DNA from: Aquila chrysaetos chrysaetos
Taxonomy: Eukaryota; Chordata; Aves; Accipitriformes; Accipitridae
DNA: 64,000 nucleotides
Direction: 5' to 3'
Assembly: GCF_900496995.4 (NCBI RefSeq)
Contig: NC_044014.1
Span: forward strand, 8,031,001 to 8,095,000
Shown: one piece after another, positions 12,896 to 28,027 of the stretch
Layout: each line of letters opens with the position of its first letter
Position numbering within the stretch: position 1 is the first letter of the stretch
Notes under the pieces: model-generated
Told to the model about the DNA's origin: nothing
Seen by the model: only the letters and a program-made list of their open reading frames with translations
Database searches by the model: none
Position numbers and translations under genes: made by a program

Positions 12896-13914
12896 TGAAA
12901 GTTAAGCATGTGGGGCCAAATTCTGTCCTCTTACTCATACTGAAACAGCCCCTGGCTCTGTGCTCCTTAACTGTTTGGCTCCGTGACATCACCGAGGAAA
13001 GCCGGGCTCGGTGTAAGTTCGTATGTTTACCCCTGGCTCTCTGGGTTGGTAAAACAGTCTGAAATTCTCCGATGAAAGCTGCCCTATAAATACAAAGTGT
13101 TCTTGTGACTCAGGTTCACTCTTTGTTTGGGTACAGATTCAACATCTCGCTTCCTTGGCTTATGAGACAGGTTGTTATTGCAACGCTCTTTCCTACCTCC
13201 TAACACCTACTTAAACAGAAATCACTTCTTCTGCTCTCACATTCAGGGCACAGAAATCTATTTAAACTTTCCTTTCGACATGAAGGAAATCATTAAAATC
13301 AACCTCAATCCCTCTCCCCCTGAGGGAATGCTGTCTTGTTACATCGAACCTCTACAAGTAAAGCCTATAACATGTCTTTAACTTTGCTTTTCTTAGGAAG
13401 GACCTCGGCTTCTGAGACTGAAGAGACTTCTCTGAAGCCATGAGCAGCATGGGAGAGCAAGGGCATGGGGGAAAAGAGAAGTTCTCCTGCCCAAGGAGGA
13501 GTTTTAATATGCCTGAAGAAAGGAATTAAGACTTCAGATGGAGGCTGAAGCACCTCTTCAGCACCCTGTTATATAAGTGACACCCTTTAGCATAAAATCA
13601 CTGTATTGAGGGAAAGCAGGGCATTATCAGCTATGTTTGTATAATCAAATTTGAGAATATCTTATATCCTTTTCATGCATGAGTAAGTGGCTACATAACC
13701 TATAAGGCACTAGAGGTCTGTTTTGCTAAGTTTTCTCCTTATGGTAGTAACTTTTCCTCTCTAGATGTAATATTTAAGGTATAGTCATCCAGGTTAGTGA
13801 TAGAAAACGGTTATTTTCACATTCCCATAGCTGTAGAGGTGGCAGGTTGCATTAGTACCAGGATGGGGTCAAACAGAATGGCACTGAGCCTAGTAGACAC
13901 CCACCCAACACCCC

Positions 13915-13917
<3 letters not shown>

Positions 13918-13948
<31 letters not shown>
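13918..13948. repeat. (CA)15 microsatellite
   Basis: A perfect dinucleotide run of 31 bases, CA repeated 15 times plus one C, following a C-rich lead-in. It is likely length-polymorphic and could serve as a marker. Confidence 0.97.
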
Positions 13949-13950
<2 letters not shown>

Positions 13951-14694
13951 GACGCTTCTTACCTTGCCTTGCACAAACCCGAGGGTCCAGAGCCACCAAA
14001 CCCAGATGTGTTCCAGAGATCTATTAGTGCACACACTAAAGAGCATATTTATGATACCACAAATATTTAAGTGTGGTCTCTGCAAGTGGGAGGAGAAACT
14101 GCTCACTCCAAAAGCTTTTGGCCACAGGATTTCCCTATCTTGCCAGCCTCATGCATCCCTCTGAAGCTGTGGGTTTGGTGGGAAGGCCTCAGATAATCAT
14201 CTGACATCTTTCATAACGCTCATAAAAAGAGCTGGTGAGAACTCCTTACATATTATCATACGTATCTGAGTTTCCACAGGACAAAGCAACACTTCCAGGA
14301 AAGGAGGGAGAAAGCATGCAGTTGGTGCTAAGGCGTTCGAGGAGTCATCTGCCAGGCGATGGAGTGGGGAAAGAATGATCCTGCCAATGTGTCTCGGAAA
14401 GCTCTGGCCAGCTCCTTCCCTCTTTGCTTTCTTGTTAGGAAAATTCAACTTTACTAGCTTAATATACAGTGTGATTGTGAAATGAAGCTGATGAAGAGAT
14501 GACTTAAATTTGATATTCAATCTCCTGGTTTGGACTGATAAATGGCTTTCCTGCAATATGCCGTTTTACAGAATGGTCACCTTTTCCCCCGGCTTTAGTG
14601 AGAGCCAAACTGGGCCTCTGCAAAATCGAAATGATCCTTGCCCCAAAGTTTACATCTTCAGCTGAAAACAAGGGATCAGGTTCCCTCCCTCAGG

Positions 14695-14775
14695 CTGTGC
14701 GGATCCTTACTCTGCGAGTAATCCTACTGAAACCAGTGGGACTACTCGTGGAGTTGAAAGATGTACTGGCATGGT
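14695..14775. repeat. Ancient amniote repeat relic with hairpin core
   Basis: CGAGTAATCCTACTG (14715-14729) and CAGTGGGACTACTCG (14734-14748) form an imperfect inverted repeat, 13 of 15 pairs with a 4-base loop. The wording matches the 'agtcccattgacttcaatgggactactc' family that I recall as common in turtles, crocodilians and birds. The call rests on memory of that family, not on a search. Confidence 0.5.
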
Positions 14776-17700
14776 GTAAAGGTCGCTGACTTTGGTTCCA
14801 AATACCATTCACCTTGTTTGTTTATTTCTGTATTCAAAAGCTTTTAACCCTACAGGCATTGCAATGTATTGGGACTGAGGTGCAACAGCTGAGCTTTGCT
14901 GCCTGCCTGGCTCTCCCAGGTTACGTAAAGAAATCCAGGGTCTGGAAGGATGGAGGAATTTTGGCCAAAATAGCATTTTGTTTCTTCTGGTTGGGTTTTT
15001 TGGTTGGTTTTTTTTTGCTTTTCTTCTTCCCTCCAGCCAAACTCCCAGCCACACTGGCAAAGTGAGCTGTACTTCACTGGACACCCTGTCTCAAAAAAGA
15101 AAGTAGCTTTTCCACTAGCAGAGGAAAAAGACGGCTCCCATGTGCATGGTATTGCTGCTTCTTTTTCTGACCAAAGTCAGCTGGTTAAGTGAAGTACCCT
15201 CTCTGCTGTTACATGTAAGCACTTCTTTCATTTCCCATGACATTAATACAGCTCTGCACGTAATGCCATTTCCCCATGGCATTAATATGGCTCCGAATGT
15301 GAGGAAAGAGGAGGCAAAGAGGAGCTCTGCAGAAGACCTCCTTGGGTTATCCTTTAGCTCTCACTGAAATGGGTTGGAAATTTCAGAGGGGAAATTTTTA
15401 CGCTGGCAAAATGCCAGACTGATTAAGTCAAAATGAACCTCCCAGCAGAAATCAAACGGGTTTCTCTGGTTTCCGATGAGCTCAGTGGGCTGGTAGGCTG
15501 CTGCAGAGCCTGGTGACTGGGAGAGCCCCAGCTCAGTCCCGTTAGATCCAGAGCTCCGTTAGATAACTGGGTGTTAGTCACTGCTATCTTTATCTGGCTA
15601 TGTCACTGCAAGGAATTCATCAAGCTGATGTCATCCACACCAGACCAAGCTCCTGGGGTGGGTGAGGCTTTAAGGCCATGCTCTGCTCCTTGAGAGCCTG
15701 TAACGGAGCTCGGGAGCTCGGAAGTCCTGTGCTCTTGAAAATACCTGAACCACCCTGAACAACACCCCACCACAAACTGGTTTACAAGGGGAAGATACCC
15801 ACTCCAAAAATTACATTCAAAACACTTCAAGGTGGCAAGGAGGAGCTCGAAGGCAGTAATTTTGGGTTGCCTGTAACAACTTAATTCCACCTTGTGCGTA
15901 AAATCAACTGTCCAACCCTCTAGCTGTCTGGTCCTGTTCTCCTTTCTCCTCCCAGGCTGCCACCCAGTCTTCAAATGGCTTGGGGACCCCTGCCTGCCTA
16001 AAGGGGATAAAGCTTGGAAGAGTCCAATTACTAATCTCTAGAAGTCTCTACTGAGTATATATGATTTCTCTTTCAATTTTCTTTCTTAAAAATAGATTAA
16101 TAGTTTTATTCCCTTGTTTTTCAGCTTGAGGCAGAAAATCTAACAGAAATTTTCAGCTTGAATGATGAAAATTTAGTGAAGCTATACGGAATGGGAAATA
16201 GGACCTTCTCCTGGGAAGTGCTGAGCAACCTTGGCATGAGGTGGGACTCAGGCAGTGCAGGGTGGACTGTCAGAGCGTTCAGCAGAGCACTCCACCGGTC
16301 AGGCTGGTGAGTGCTGTCAGACCCTGCAGAGCCCTGAATTGAGTGTGTAAATGTATATGATCTGCCCGGAGGTCTCAGGCAAGCAAGGCTGATTCCTGGT
16401 TTCATGATGTTTTCTATGTGATTATTCCAGAATCTCCTTAACTTCCCTTTCCTTGCCATAAAACCACAGTCTCTCATCCAAATCCTGATGTCATCTTCTC
16501 TTCCCTCCCCAGTGTCCCATTTCATCTGTTGCTATCAGATTGCCTCCCCTCTTGTCTGTGGGGATGCCGGCAGAGCAGGGCAAAGATATCACAGAAAAGA
16601 AGCTTTCTGTCCTCTCATCTCTGCTACCTCCTTTATTGCAAGGCTTTAGAAGCAGATCCACCTCTCACCTGGCATCTATGCAAGCATCCAAAACAGTGGG
16701 ATGGATCTATAGAGAACCCATCTTTAGTGACCTGGCACTTTAGTGACCTTTGTCTCTACTGCTTTTTAAAATTTATAATACATGGGATCAGCCTTTTATC
16801 CCCAAGAAAATAAGCAGATCTGCACTGTTTCCATAGAAGAGGCAGGGAAAGAGGGTGGTGATGAGCTGGCACTTAGCACCAGCCCTAGGAAAGCATGGAG
16901 CAGGGTCCCAGCACCCACGCCTGCCTGCCTCCTGGGGTCCCCAGCTCATGAGCCCAGGCTGCACGGAGGTGCTCCTGCTCCACAGTGGCCTTGACATGGT
17001 GTCATCGCTCTAAAAGCTGCAGTTTCTTCCCCTGGATGCCGACCGAGGTCTCTTCCCTTGTGAGAAGAAGTTGCCTGGCAATGCAAGAAAACAGTCTGTG
17101 TGTGTGCTCCTTCGCAGTTACAGACAAGGTGACAGGCATGCTATGGTGACTTAGGAAAACGAGCTGACAAGTTCTCATAAACAATAATAATAAGTAAAAT
17201 AATATTTCATTTTCTCCAAATTAGGAGGGTTTTTGGTTTGCTCTCAAAAATCTTCTGGTTCTCTGAAATGGATCAGTAGTGACATCCAGTGGCCACAAAC
17301 TGAGACAGCTATAGTAATTTTAGGCTGTAACAGCATGCACTGGATTTACATGTATCCTAAAAGTGTTCTGTATGCAAAAAAATGTATATAGGTTTTATGA
17401 GTACCACTGTCCAAGGAGTGAAGAAAACCACCAGATTCCACCCAGATCATCTTTTCGAGGGCTAGTGCAACAACTTCTTGTCCTTGGAGCTATTGCTCTG
17501 CTCTGACCCACACAATGATGTTCCCTTCCATTGGGGCTGGTCTTTGGAAGAAGCTTAATTCACTCAACAAGGTGTTTTGAAGTGAGTTAAAGTTAGAGGT
17601 CTTATGGGAGAACTTGGGTTGCCTATACAGGTTGGCAGCTTGTTTTATCAGTTTTTTCACAGGGCTTTGTAGCTCTCAGATGGTTTATATTTATCTGGTT

Positions 17701-20070
17701 GGCTTCCTATACATCTTCTGGCAATGCTGTCTGAACAAAGGGGCTATCTGCACTGCCCAGAGTCATACAGATGTTGTGGTGTCTGTATTATGGGTGAGGG
17801 AACTGCTAATAATGGGGTTTTTTTAAGGGAAATGGGTATGAATGTATGAAATATGTACAGAGTTTCCTAGTGCTGACACCAATTAAAACTTTCATAGCAC
17901 TATTTCCAGAGATTTGGAAATGTCCACTAGATCTAGGTAGTCCAAGTCCAACCTGGCAACCCTACATCATGAGTGATTTTTTTCTACATCATGATTTTTT
18001 CTTTTCTTATCATGTTATCATGGTGTTCCAACCCACAATGTGCTAAATACAGCAAGGCACATACTTCAAGTGTCCAAATCGTTCCCTGACCTTGAGCAAG
18101 CAGACCCAGGAGCACTGTCTTGGATTGCAGCCACCCTGCTTCACTTCTTGCTGATCCAGGGTTGCAGAGTGACTTAGCTCCTGATGGGGAACATGCAGCA
18201 GGCCATCGACAAGTGAATCAGCTGGTTTGTACGATTCAGGGAACTTGGAGAAGACCTTGCTTCTCTTTCTCGGTGCGTTAGAAAAATACTGACCAGCCCA
18301 GTGTGCGGTCAGGGGAACAGCCTAGTGTGAGCCAGGCACAGAATATTTTTTACTGACTAAATGTGCGCTAGGAAATGCTCAGGTCTCCCTCAGAGACAAT
18401 AGGCTTTTCTTTAGTAAAGTGCTGACGCTGCGACTCCATAAAGTAAATCCTCAGTAAAATATTGTTTCTCACTTGATCTCACTTGCAATTTAAGAAGTTA
18501 GATTTACACCCTCTCTGACAGCCTTGTGCCTCTCGCTCAATTCTAATCTGAAGCGACTGCTGCGGTTCAGTCCAGGGCTGGGAGAGATAATCAAGTTACT
18601 GTTGCTTGGAGTGTTACTGTGTGTTCGTTGAGGCTGGGTGTTCGACCACATGCATATTTCTAGACCCTCACAAACACACGGCAAAAATGCATTATCTTAA
18701 ATCTTTTTTTGCTGACATTTAAATGAACACATATTTCCTCAAATATGTGACAGGCCGAGAGCATCTGGCCCCACTGATGCTCAGTAAGTAACTCATTACA
18801 CTGCAGGAGCTCACTCATGTTTGAGCCCTGGGCTTTGGTAATGCTCTTGCCTGGTTTATAGCACTGGTGTACTTGATTTGCGCTTGAGCCAGAGTATTAT
18901 ATTTAGGCGTGTGAGCAACAAATTTTGCACAGAGATCCAAACCTTTAATTCACAGCTATGGGAAGTGTTGGAGTAAACCCCCCGCTCATTACTCATTGTT
19001 TACATTCAGAATATGGATGCTTCAAGGAATGACAAAATGTACAGAGTCAAAAAACATATGTATTGAAACTAAAAAGCAGACACACATAAACCAGCCTTTC
19101 AGATCCTGCCAATGCTTTATGTGAGACAGCAGCCTGATAAAAAATCCTACTTGTCTTTTTAGGATGGTTGCTTAAGGACGTTATGATAACTGACATTTCT
19201 GGCATGTCACTTTCTGTTTTGTGATTGTCAGGATGGCTGTCATTTCTCTCTTTCTTCCATTTCTTGTAATGCTTGTTTACTTACTTGGTAATGCTTAGTT
19301 CTCTTTTGGGATTAAAAGATGCTAAGGTTACAAATATGACACAGATGGCAGCAAGCTCCTATTATTTAACGGTAAAGCACCAAACACATACAACTATTTA
19401 TGCTCAGACAGTACTTAACAACATATGGTAGATCATTCATACTAATTTCTAACAGAGATGGGTATCTTCAGAAAATCCAGATTCTGCTTCTTTCAGAAAA
19501 TTTTGGGATGACTTCCCAAAAGATATCCAAGGAACTTACTAATACTGCAGCCCTAAAATTACCGCCTCTGTGTCCTGTGCTGAACAGACCAAGGCATGCA
19601 TCGTTATCTACAAGTTTGATTCCTGCTAAGGAAACAGAAGGGGAAAGCAAGCAGTGCCTGTCTCCATAGTAGCTCTGAGCTACTACCTGGGTACCCCACT
19701 GTCATGGGATGTGAAACATCCTATGAGCCAGGAGAGAACAGATTACCACTACCAGATGTCAGGATAACATCTGAGAAAAATATCAGGCTGCAAGGGAGGA
19801 GTTAAAAATGGAAAGCTTTATGTCATCGGTGCTGGGTTGGGTGACAGAGCAGGTTGGTTGCAAGGAAGGAAGAAGGGAGTAAGTGAGAATACTGGTCTCT
19901 AGCAAAGCCTTTATGGGGCAGTGTAAGTCTAGCAGGGGTTAATAGAAAGTAATACGATTAAACTTGGCTGAATTCAGAGCAAAGAGTGAGATTTGCTTTC
20001 TCAGAGGTTTGAGATGTGGAACTTTGGCAGTTCACTAAGAAATGAAACCTTAAAAGGGGTGGTTGGAGTA

Positions 20071-20102
20071 TTTTTTTATTATTATTATTAATAATAATTT
20101 TT
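20071..20102. repeat. (ATT)n / (AAT)n simple repeat
   Basis: A T7 run followed by TTA/ATT repeats that switch to AATAATAAT, giving a self-complementary AT-only stretch. Confidence 0.85.
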
Positions 20103-23100
20103 CAAATCCCTGGCAGGGATACAGTCCTTAGGTGATCCACCTGCAGAAGAGGTATATGTATGGAGGGCGGCTGCTGGCTGAAGAGAAAAAAGGCTGCGGA
20201 CGGGACTGGTCATATGGTGCTGCATTGTCTTGGAGCGCGGCATATTTCTGCTTGGGTGCCTTGGTCTTTCTCCAAGACTTGAGATAGCTAGCACCATGGC
20301 GAAGGATTCACGACAGCTACCTGCTGCTGGAGATACAGGGCATATAGGTTTAGTCCTTACTACATGTGGAAGAGGGAACTGTTTTATTTGTATAGCCAGC
20401 AACTGTTGGCTGTGTCTCCATTTTAATTTTTTTTTTTTAATTCCTGTGGCAAGAAATAAAGGTGGAATCCCTTGAACTTCCTGGAAAGTAAGTTTTGTTG
20501 GAGGAAAAGAGAGTTTTACTTCTTTCTTTACAACTTCCCTACCCACCCCCCAAAAGTAAATTAATGTTATAGTGTTGCCCAAATCCACTGACAAGGCCAG
20601 CTTGTGTTGAGTATGGTTGAAACAATAAAACTCTATTGGTATCATCTGGTCTCACATAGGCACTTGAAAGGCAAGTACGAGGCCAAAGTAGGGGTGACTG
20701 TTAGCAATACAATCACTTCAGGAAGACTGGAGCTTGCCCTTTGCTTCATGCTCCTAACCCCACCACCAAAAAAGAAAATAGTGTTTTAGATGGTGAAACA
20801 ATACCTGAACTGTTGCTTTTTTTTCCCTACAGGATTTCTTCTTTCTTCATTCCTGTGCTGGAAAGCTCTGTCACTTTACACACTGGAAATCCAAACAATG
20901 TATAAGGATATACTTTGAGGAGCAAACACTGCACTGACCCTAAGTGTGTCCTGCAGCCCACGTAAAGGGACCAACCCAGCTCCCCGTGAAAACATACGAG
21001 GAATACAGAGGGACTGATAAGGTACAAAACTCTGTTAACTTATGTTAAAAAAAAATTGTGCATCTGTCCAGAAAAGTCTCAGCTATTGAGACAACCAGGA
21101 AATAGGCTACTTGCCTGGTGTTGGTGGCACCAGAACAAGTGGATCCCCAAGGGGAGTGGATTCAATGCTGCTTCTAAGTGGATCTCTCCCAGGCTCTTCT
21201 GAATGCAGACAACTGTAACATTTGCTGGCTGTCTTATTTTCTCCCAGCTGTCCTCTTAGGACTTCTCTCATTGTAGCTTTACTTACCTATAGGTGAGGGA
21301 ACTCAACTGTGTGGTGGGAAACATACTCGTGCTCTTCAAAAACTGTTAAAAAATGAGGGTTGTGCTCCCTGGTGAAGGTAGCAGTTGCATCATTAGCCAT
21401 AGATAGATTAGCCATAGATGAAAAAAAGTAATCCGAAGCTGCATATTTTTATGCATGAGGTCATGTCTCCTTGTGCTGATTCTAGCTCAATGGGGGCTCA
21501 ATCTGGGGGCAAAAAAGGAAGAAGCTGAAAGTCATCTTCATTGTAATGATTGCTTGAGTTTGCCTACACAACTACAAAGCTTTCCTGTTAACATCAAATT
21601 AGATAACAATTTAGATAACATCAAGTTAGATAACATCAAGTAGTACTGATGAAACCAACCATTTAGACAAGATATAATGGCATATTATTGCCTGTGAAGG
21701 AATTGCACTTAGGTTTTCCAGTATCCCTCTGTTGCTAGATTTAGTATCACATTACAGGAAGCCTGACTGGACAAACCTTGGCAAGATCTAATGATCTCAT
21801 GTTCTTCGCTGTTCTGTTTTACATGCTGACATGCAGATGCTGATCTGTTTTGGAGACAGTATGAGCTGGCTTTGCATCTTCTGCTATTCAAAAAGAACTA
21901 AGTTTTAGAGCCCGGTGTCCCAGAAGACCTGTGAGGATGAAGCTTTAGACTGTATTTTGTCTCTTCAAGCCAAGACTATCTCCAGAAGAAACTGTACAAA
22001 GGATAATGTATTTTTATTGTGCTGATTAGTCAGTAAGGTTTTTAATGCCACAGGAAACTTGAGGGATGCAGCTATGAGTCTCCATATGGTTAACTCCTGA
22101 AGCACTTAAGTAATGTCCTGGGATAATATATTCCACGCTTAGTTTAAAAAAACCAACCAAACAGAAAAAAAACAACAAAAAAAACCTTAAAAAAGAAAAT
22201 CATAAACCACAGTATCTGTAATATGAGAAGACAGAGGGTTCTCTCCTTTCTTATTACATGAAAATGTATTTTCTTTGATTGTGACCATCCTCTATGTGCT
22301 TTTTCACCCACTCAGCTGTGTTTGTCTACAGTACCCGCTTAGCAATAGCCTGTTTGGATCTATGTGTCCGGCAAAATCTTGCAAGTTACTCCCTAGCATT
22401 TTTATTGCATTTACCAATAACAGGCTATGTTTTTCAAGTTCTCCACCTGCGCACAAGAACATACACACTGTCTGCCAGACCAGTGCAGGACTTAATTTCC
22501 TTAGATGAGCTAATCAACAAACAGGTGCCAGCTAAAGCAGAATGAACCAAGGCAATCACAGAAAAGTCATTGGAAGTTTTGTTCTCAGACAAATAAGAAA
22601 AAAGAAATGCATGAGATTTATTGAGCATGAAATCTTCAGACGCTAAGGATCAGATATTAGAAATTGTCACCATCCATCACGAATGCTGGACTAGAGAAGC
22701 GCTAAGTACATCACTGGTACTGCTGAAACTATTAACAGTTGTGTCCCAGGTGTAAGCAGTGGGCTATGGAAAGATGTGTTTGCATGAAGATAAGCATTCC
22801 TCAGAAAAGCTGTGAACCCAAACTCTTAATGGCTACCAAGAATCATTTTTATGTTGTTTACCAAAACCCAGTGCTTCTAAATGCTTCTCTATTAGAAAAG
22901 GGTACTTTGTATTGTCGGTAAATGGGATAATAAGGAAGTGTGAAAGATGAGTCACCAAGCCACAGGGAAAGAAAATGTAGTGTGAGCAACCGCAGCACCC
23001 TCACTTGGCCCTGTGGTCCTTCGATAGAGCATAACGCAGTTTCCTGCAGCCGTGGCCTCCAACAAGAGCTATGTTCAGCTCACTAGAGCGGATGAAGGTT

Positions 23101-26100
23101 AAGGATACTTATTCCAGCTGCCCCAGATGTGCCTACATGACCACGTTATCTAAACAGCTTGTAATTTTAGTAAGTACATTTATCTTGATCTTACAGGTGT
23201 GACTTCAAGGTTGAAGAGCTAAGCCCCATCTTCTCAGAGGATTCAGGCGACAACATACCTTCTGGAGATGTGAAGCAACTCAGCTGAGGTCTGTGGTGAG
23301 AGCTAGGGCAGGAATCCTGGCACAGCTGTCCAACAGGGCTGTCCTCTCCGTGTTTGGTATCCAAATTGTTACAATACCCTCCTGAGATGTTGAGATGGGG
23401 CAGATTCAAAGCAAACCCACCCTGGAAACTGGGCAAGTTTAGCCCAAACACAGAGTAACAGAGGAGCAAAATGTTGAGCCAGAACAATGAGTAGGGAGGG
23501 AAGACAGGGCTGTGCTGCTGAATTCTGACCGAAACCTATTTCTGTAGATAAAGCTTGTGTCAAAAAAACAAAACAACAACAAAACACAAAATGCAAACCA
23601 ACCACAGACCAGGATATTAGCTAATGCTACTAAGAGTTAAAAGTGGGGGAAGTAGAAGGGAAAAGTCGATGGTGTGTGGTAGAGCAGCAATAACTTGTTT
23701 TTAAATCTTCATTGCATCTTTGACCTCCTCCTTCACCTAAATTTGAACCTGTGCTTGCTCTTAATGGCACCTATCTTGTGTCAAGTTAACAGTCTCCCCT
23801 GGTAAATGCATCTTTCCAATAAAAGATGCCAAAAAGAAAGTTATTGTGGGAAGAGTCACACTGATGAGAGTAACTGTAGGAAGCAAAGAAGAACTTGGCC
23901 TTGTGGAAAAGCAGTATTTTCACTGTCCTGAGAGGGTTTCACAAATAACTTGGCATATACTTTGAAAATGTCCTTGACGGTGCCCTTTTAAGCAATGAGA
24001 AAGCAGGCAAGCTCATGTTACAGCATCAGATAAGCTGAGCAACTGTTGCGGAGGAAGTATTAATGCCCACAAATCTCCTGTGTAAAATCAAGCACAGACA
24101 ATTACCTTGGTTATGAACCACGGTGGTGTAACAGGCTTCAGCTAGCAGCCTGTCCAGCTGCTTTTTGGCATGGATCCTGAACAGACCTTGCAGTTGGTCC
24201 TAAATCTTCAGATACTTTCCTCCTCCCCCACACGCTTGGCTAGTAGCCGTTCCGATTACATTCAGCATTCACAGAGCTGCTGATGGCTGCCCTTTTCCTA
24301 GAGATATGGGCAGCTCGGCCAAATTGCCATCGATGGGCTCTCTCCCAGGCTTTCGCAGTAAAACAGCAGAGGCTATAAGTGAAAGGGGGATATAGTCCTG
24401 AAGAAGGAGAATTTCCTAGACAATCGCTATCCAGAACAGAGCTGTAATCAGCCAAAGAAATCTGTACTCCTTTCCTAATAGGAGGGAGAGAGGCACCCCC
24501 AAATACACCAGCTCCCCCCACCGCAGGCAATTCTGTTGCACAAATGCATCTCTCTGAATCTCTGTGTATCTCTGTTAAAGACCTCAGGCCTCCCTTGAAG
24601 AGATTTAGCACAGGACAGAGCTCACTCCTTTTACCTATCCATGGACACCTTGTTCTTGACAAGGCCTGTTGTCAAAACTCCGCTCATTTTTCTGCTGCCA
24701 TCCTTCTTACTATGTAATTTATACATGTTTGCCTGCAATTCTCTTCCCCTGCCTTTGACATCCTTTGTGCCTAAGCTGCTCCAGAGATCGAGCAGAGGCA
24801 TATGTATATTAATACGAGTGGATAACGGATGAGTACACTCATGCTCCCTAGCTTGTGCTCCCTCCAAAGCAGATCATTTCTGCATGGTACAAACAGTGCT
24901 GCCAAACTATATTTTAAGCATTTAGGCTAATGAAACAAAGATTAGCATCTCAGAAGTCTATTAACAAACTTAGGAGGGTTGGGTTTTTTACCCAGCATGC
25001 ATATTTATATATTATTAATGAAATCCAAGACTTGCAGTAAATGCCTCTGTTACTCCTGTATCACTCCTGTGTATGGCAGTGTATAAATTATTCCTATTAC
25101 TGGCCCTTGCTGGTTGTCTCTTAAGAAGTTAACAGTGAAAAGGAAGAGCTTTCTGTTCCCTCCAGAAACGAAGTCCCACTACCACGCCAGGCATGGGGCT
25201 GAGCTTAGCCCGCTTTCTACCAGCTTTACCTGCCTGAAATCTGCATTCCCCCTGCAAACTGCTTTGCCTTCTGTAAGGATCAGAAACCAGGGGAAGGCAA
25301 CAGGATTACCCTGAGACAACAAAGAAAAACGCTGGGTACGAGGAGGTTTGGGAACCCACGCCAGCCTTAACTCGGTCTTTACGCTGGAATCAGCAGGGGA
25401 TGAAGCTCTGGGGAAACAGGGCTAAAGGAGGGGTATGCAAGAAAAACCCACATGCTGCTTAATTTCTCAGAAGAACATTATCGTCCTTCCTGTTCTTCCT
25501 CTAGAAGCAGCCATTTCTGATTCCTGAGATAAAACCCAACTGTTTTCTGTTGTTCTTCCTCTTTTAACCAAGCTCTGCTCCTGCAGTGGCTCCTCCGCTG
25601 CAGCGCCTGCGGCAGTGTCCACGGGGGCTCAGGGAGGTGCCTTGCCTTCCAGCTTCCTCTTCCTCCTCCTCCTCACCACCTTACCTGCTAACTCTGCCTC
25701 CCCCAGCCCCACTCCTGAGCACAATGTGCCTCCTCAGCCTCTTGTTTTCTACCTTTTTTCCATTGCTTATGTGCTACCACTTTGGGGGATCTTTGGCCAC
25801 AACCTGATCAGGTCTTCCTCGTTAGATCCTTTCTACTCCTGTGCCCGTTCCTCTTCCTCCCAAGAGGAGAGGGAGCTCTTACAGGTTCATTTTCCAGACC
25901 AGCTGAGTGTTGATAAATAATTATGTAATATTTAGTGGATATTTACTGACTGCAAAGGAGAGCAAGCCTGCAGTGATCTGTGGAAAAACAAGGCAGGGAT
26001 CATCTTTTCAAGCCTCAACAAAGGAGTTTTGTTGGATGACTAGCTTACAGCAGCATCTGCAGTAGAAACAGTTAACAGTTGGATTTAAAAAAACATGAAC

Positions 26101-28027
26101 ATGAGACTAAGGTAGAACATTTAAAAATAACTGTTCTTTATGTTGCTACGGAGACCTTTATTATAGCCATTGTACGTGATGTGCATTGATTACATTCCAC
26201 GTAGGTAACATTTCTCTCTCAGACTAGTAGAAGCTGACAATACTCCCACTTGTATGAGATGGTATGTAGGAGCATACAGGTTGTAGAACTAAACAACGCT
26301 AGGGAGGAGGTTTACTCTTTTTTCAACTCTTAAAGCAGTTTTAGTACTCCATTAATGTTTTTTTTGATCTTGCAGATATCCCTTGTTTAATACATTCTCT
26401 TGTTTCTAAAGCAAAAGTGCTTAGGATCATTGTAATTGGGGTGATAAATACAGCAATCCTATTATAAAAATAAGGGTTATAATTCATACGGCTGGCAGTG
26501 CATGCATCTGGAGCGCTCTCAGTTAAATCTGAGTAGTTTCAACACATGGCATTCAAACAAAAACTGTACTGACTGCATTAAAGATTTTATTTGTCTTTAA
26601 GCCTAGTTGATTAGGTCACAGCAGTGAAGGCAGAAGATGTATTGCTGGTGCTCATGTAGTTACATGGGCAGCTTTTTTTAAATGCTTTTGAGAAAACATT
26701 GCTGATCAAAAGCAGTTAAGTCAAAATCTTGGCAAAAGACCTCCAAGTTTTCATTACCGTATTCTAAGCTTTACCCATTCCAATAAAAATAACAGTATTT
26801 GGAAACGCAACCCTCACAGAACTTCAGTTTCACTTTTTATATGACAGTTTTCATCTTCCTGACTTTTTTTTTTTTAATATTGACTTGGATTAAATAACCT
26901 TGTATGGATGACAAATTTTAGCAGAAATTATTCAGGAAGCCAAGCTTCTTTAGGGCTTATTTCAGAGAAGTTTTAAATTTCATATTGAAAATATTTACTT
27001 CAGTTTTTCCATTTGTTAGACCGAAAGCTCAATAAGTAAATTCAAATAGAAGCGTATAGGCTGCATTTCAGGCAGCTGTGGTTTTAGAGACATGCTTCTA
27101 AAATTATTGGAATAACTGAAAAGTTGTAGGCTGGTAGTGGGAGGAATCTCTAATTTGCTGTGATACTGAGGACAACAGACAAGTTTCTCACTTCTTTTAG
27201 CCCGCAGACTAGAATTTCACCTTGTCAGTCTATTCAGTATCCTCAGCATCACTGGGTGCCCGAGAAAAAAGAATGTAAATTGAACAGAACGAAAACTGTA
27301 TGAATATACATGAGTTTTGCCTTCTGGCTTAATGAAGCTACAAGAATACAGTCTGCCCAAAAGCAGGGAAGTTATTCTCCAGTTAAGAAGGATTTGAATT
27401 TTTTTCCCTGTCAGTAGTTTGCAAGTGAACATGAAGAACACTGATTTAAATCATACTTCTCCCAAAGGTTTTTATCGACTTTTACTGATAATCCAAACAT
27501 TAGAACAACACCCCCCCCAATATTTTCCTATTTACTTTTGATACTTTCCTTGTCTAGGCAGTTTATTTAGCCCATTCCCCTGCAGTGTCCTATGCATAAA
27601 CAAGGTAGAAAGCGTGAAAAGGTTATGGCACAGCCTCAGTGTCTAAGGATAAGGCCAGATCTCTCTTGTTACTACAGAGATAATAGTTTTCCAACTTGCA
27701 AAATGTTTGTGAAACTATGAGTTGCTTCTGTCCTTTCAAATGTCACTTCTTGACTGTGAAACATGAGGTCATGTTTCTGGGTGAATTTAAATTTGGCTGG
27801 TGTTTGCTTTGCTCTGAACAGACTCTGAACAGAAGCAGTACAGACAGTGTAGTATGAAACCAGACTATTAAATAAACGCTACCAGGAGAAAGACAGGAAT
27901 TGTAACGTTGTGCTTTCTCAGCTGAAACATGTTACTAATAGTTTTTACAGAGATTTCAGTAATATAGCTATTTGTCTTACACAGATGAAGAGTAACTTAC
28001 GTTACTACAAAAATGTTGCCCAGATAG

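Noticed and set aside
20088..20645. 185-codon minus-strand open frame
   Set aside because: It has no recognisable motif, includes simple AT repeat and Lys-rich poly(A) reading, and has no supporting splice sites. A frame of this length is expected by chance in a window this size.
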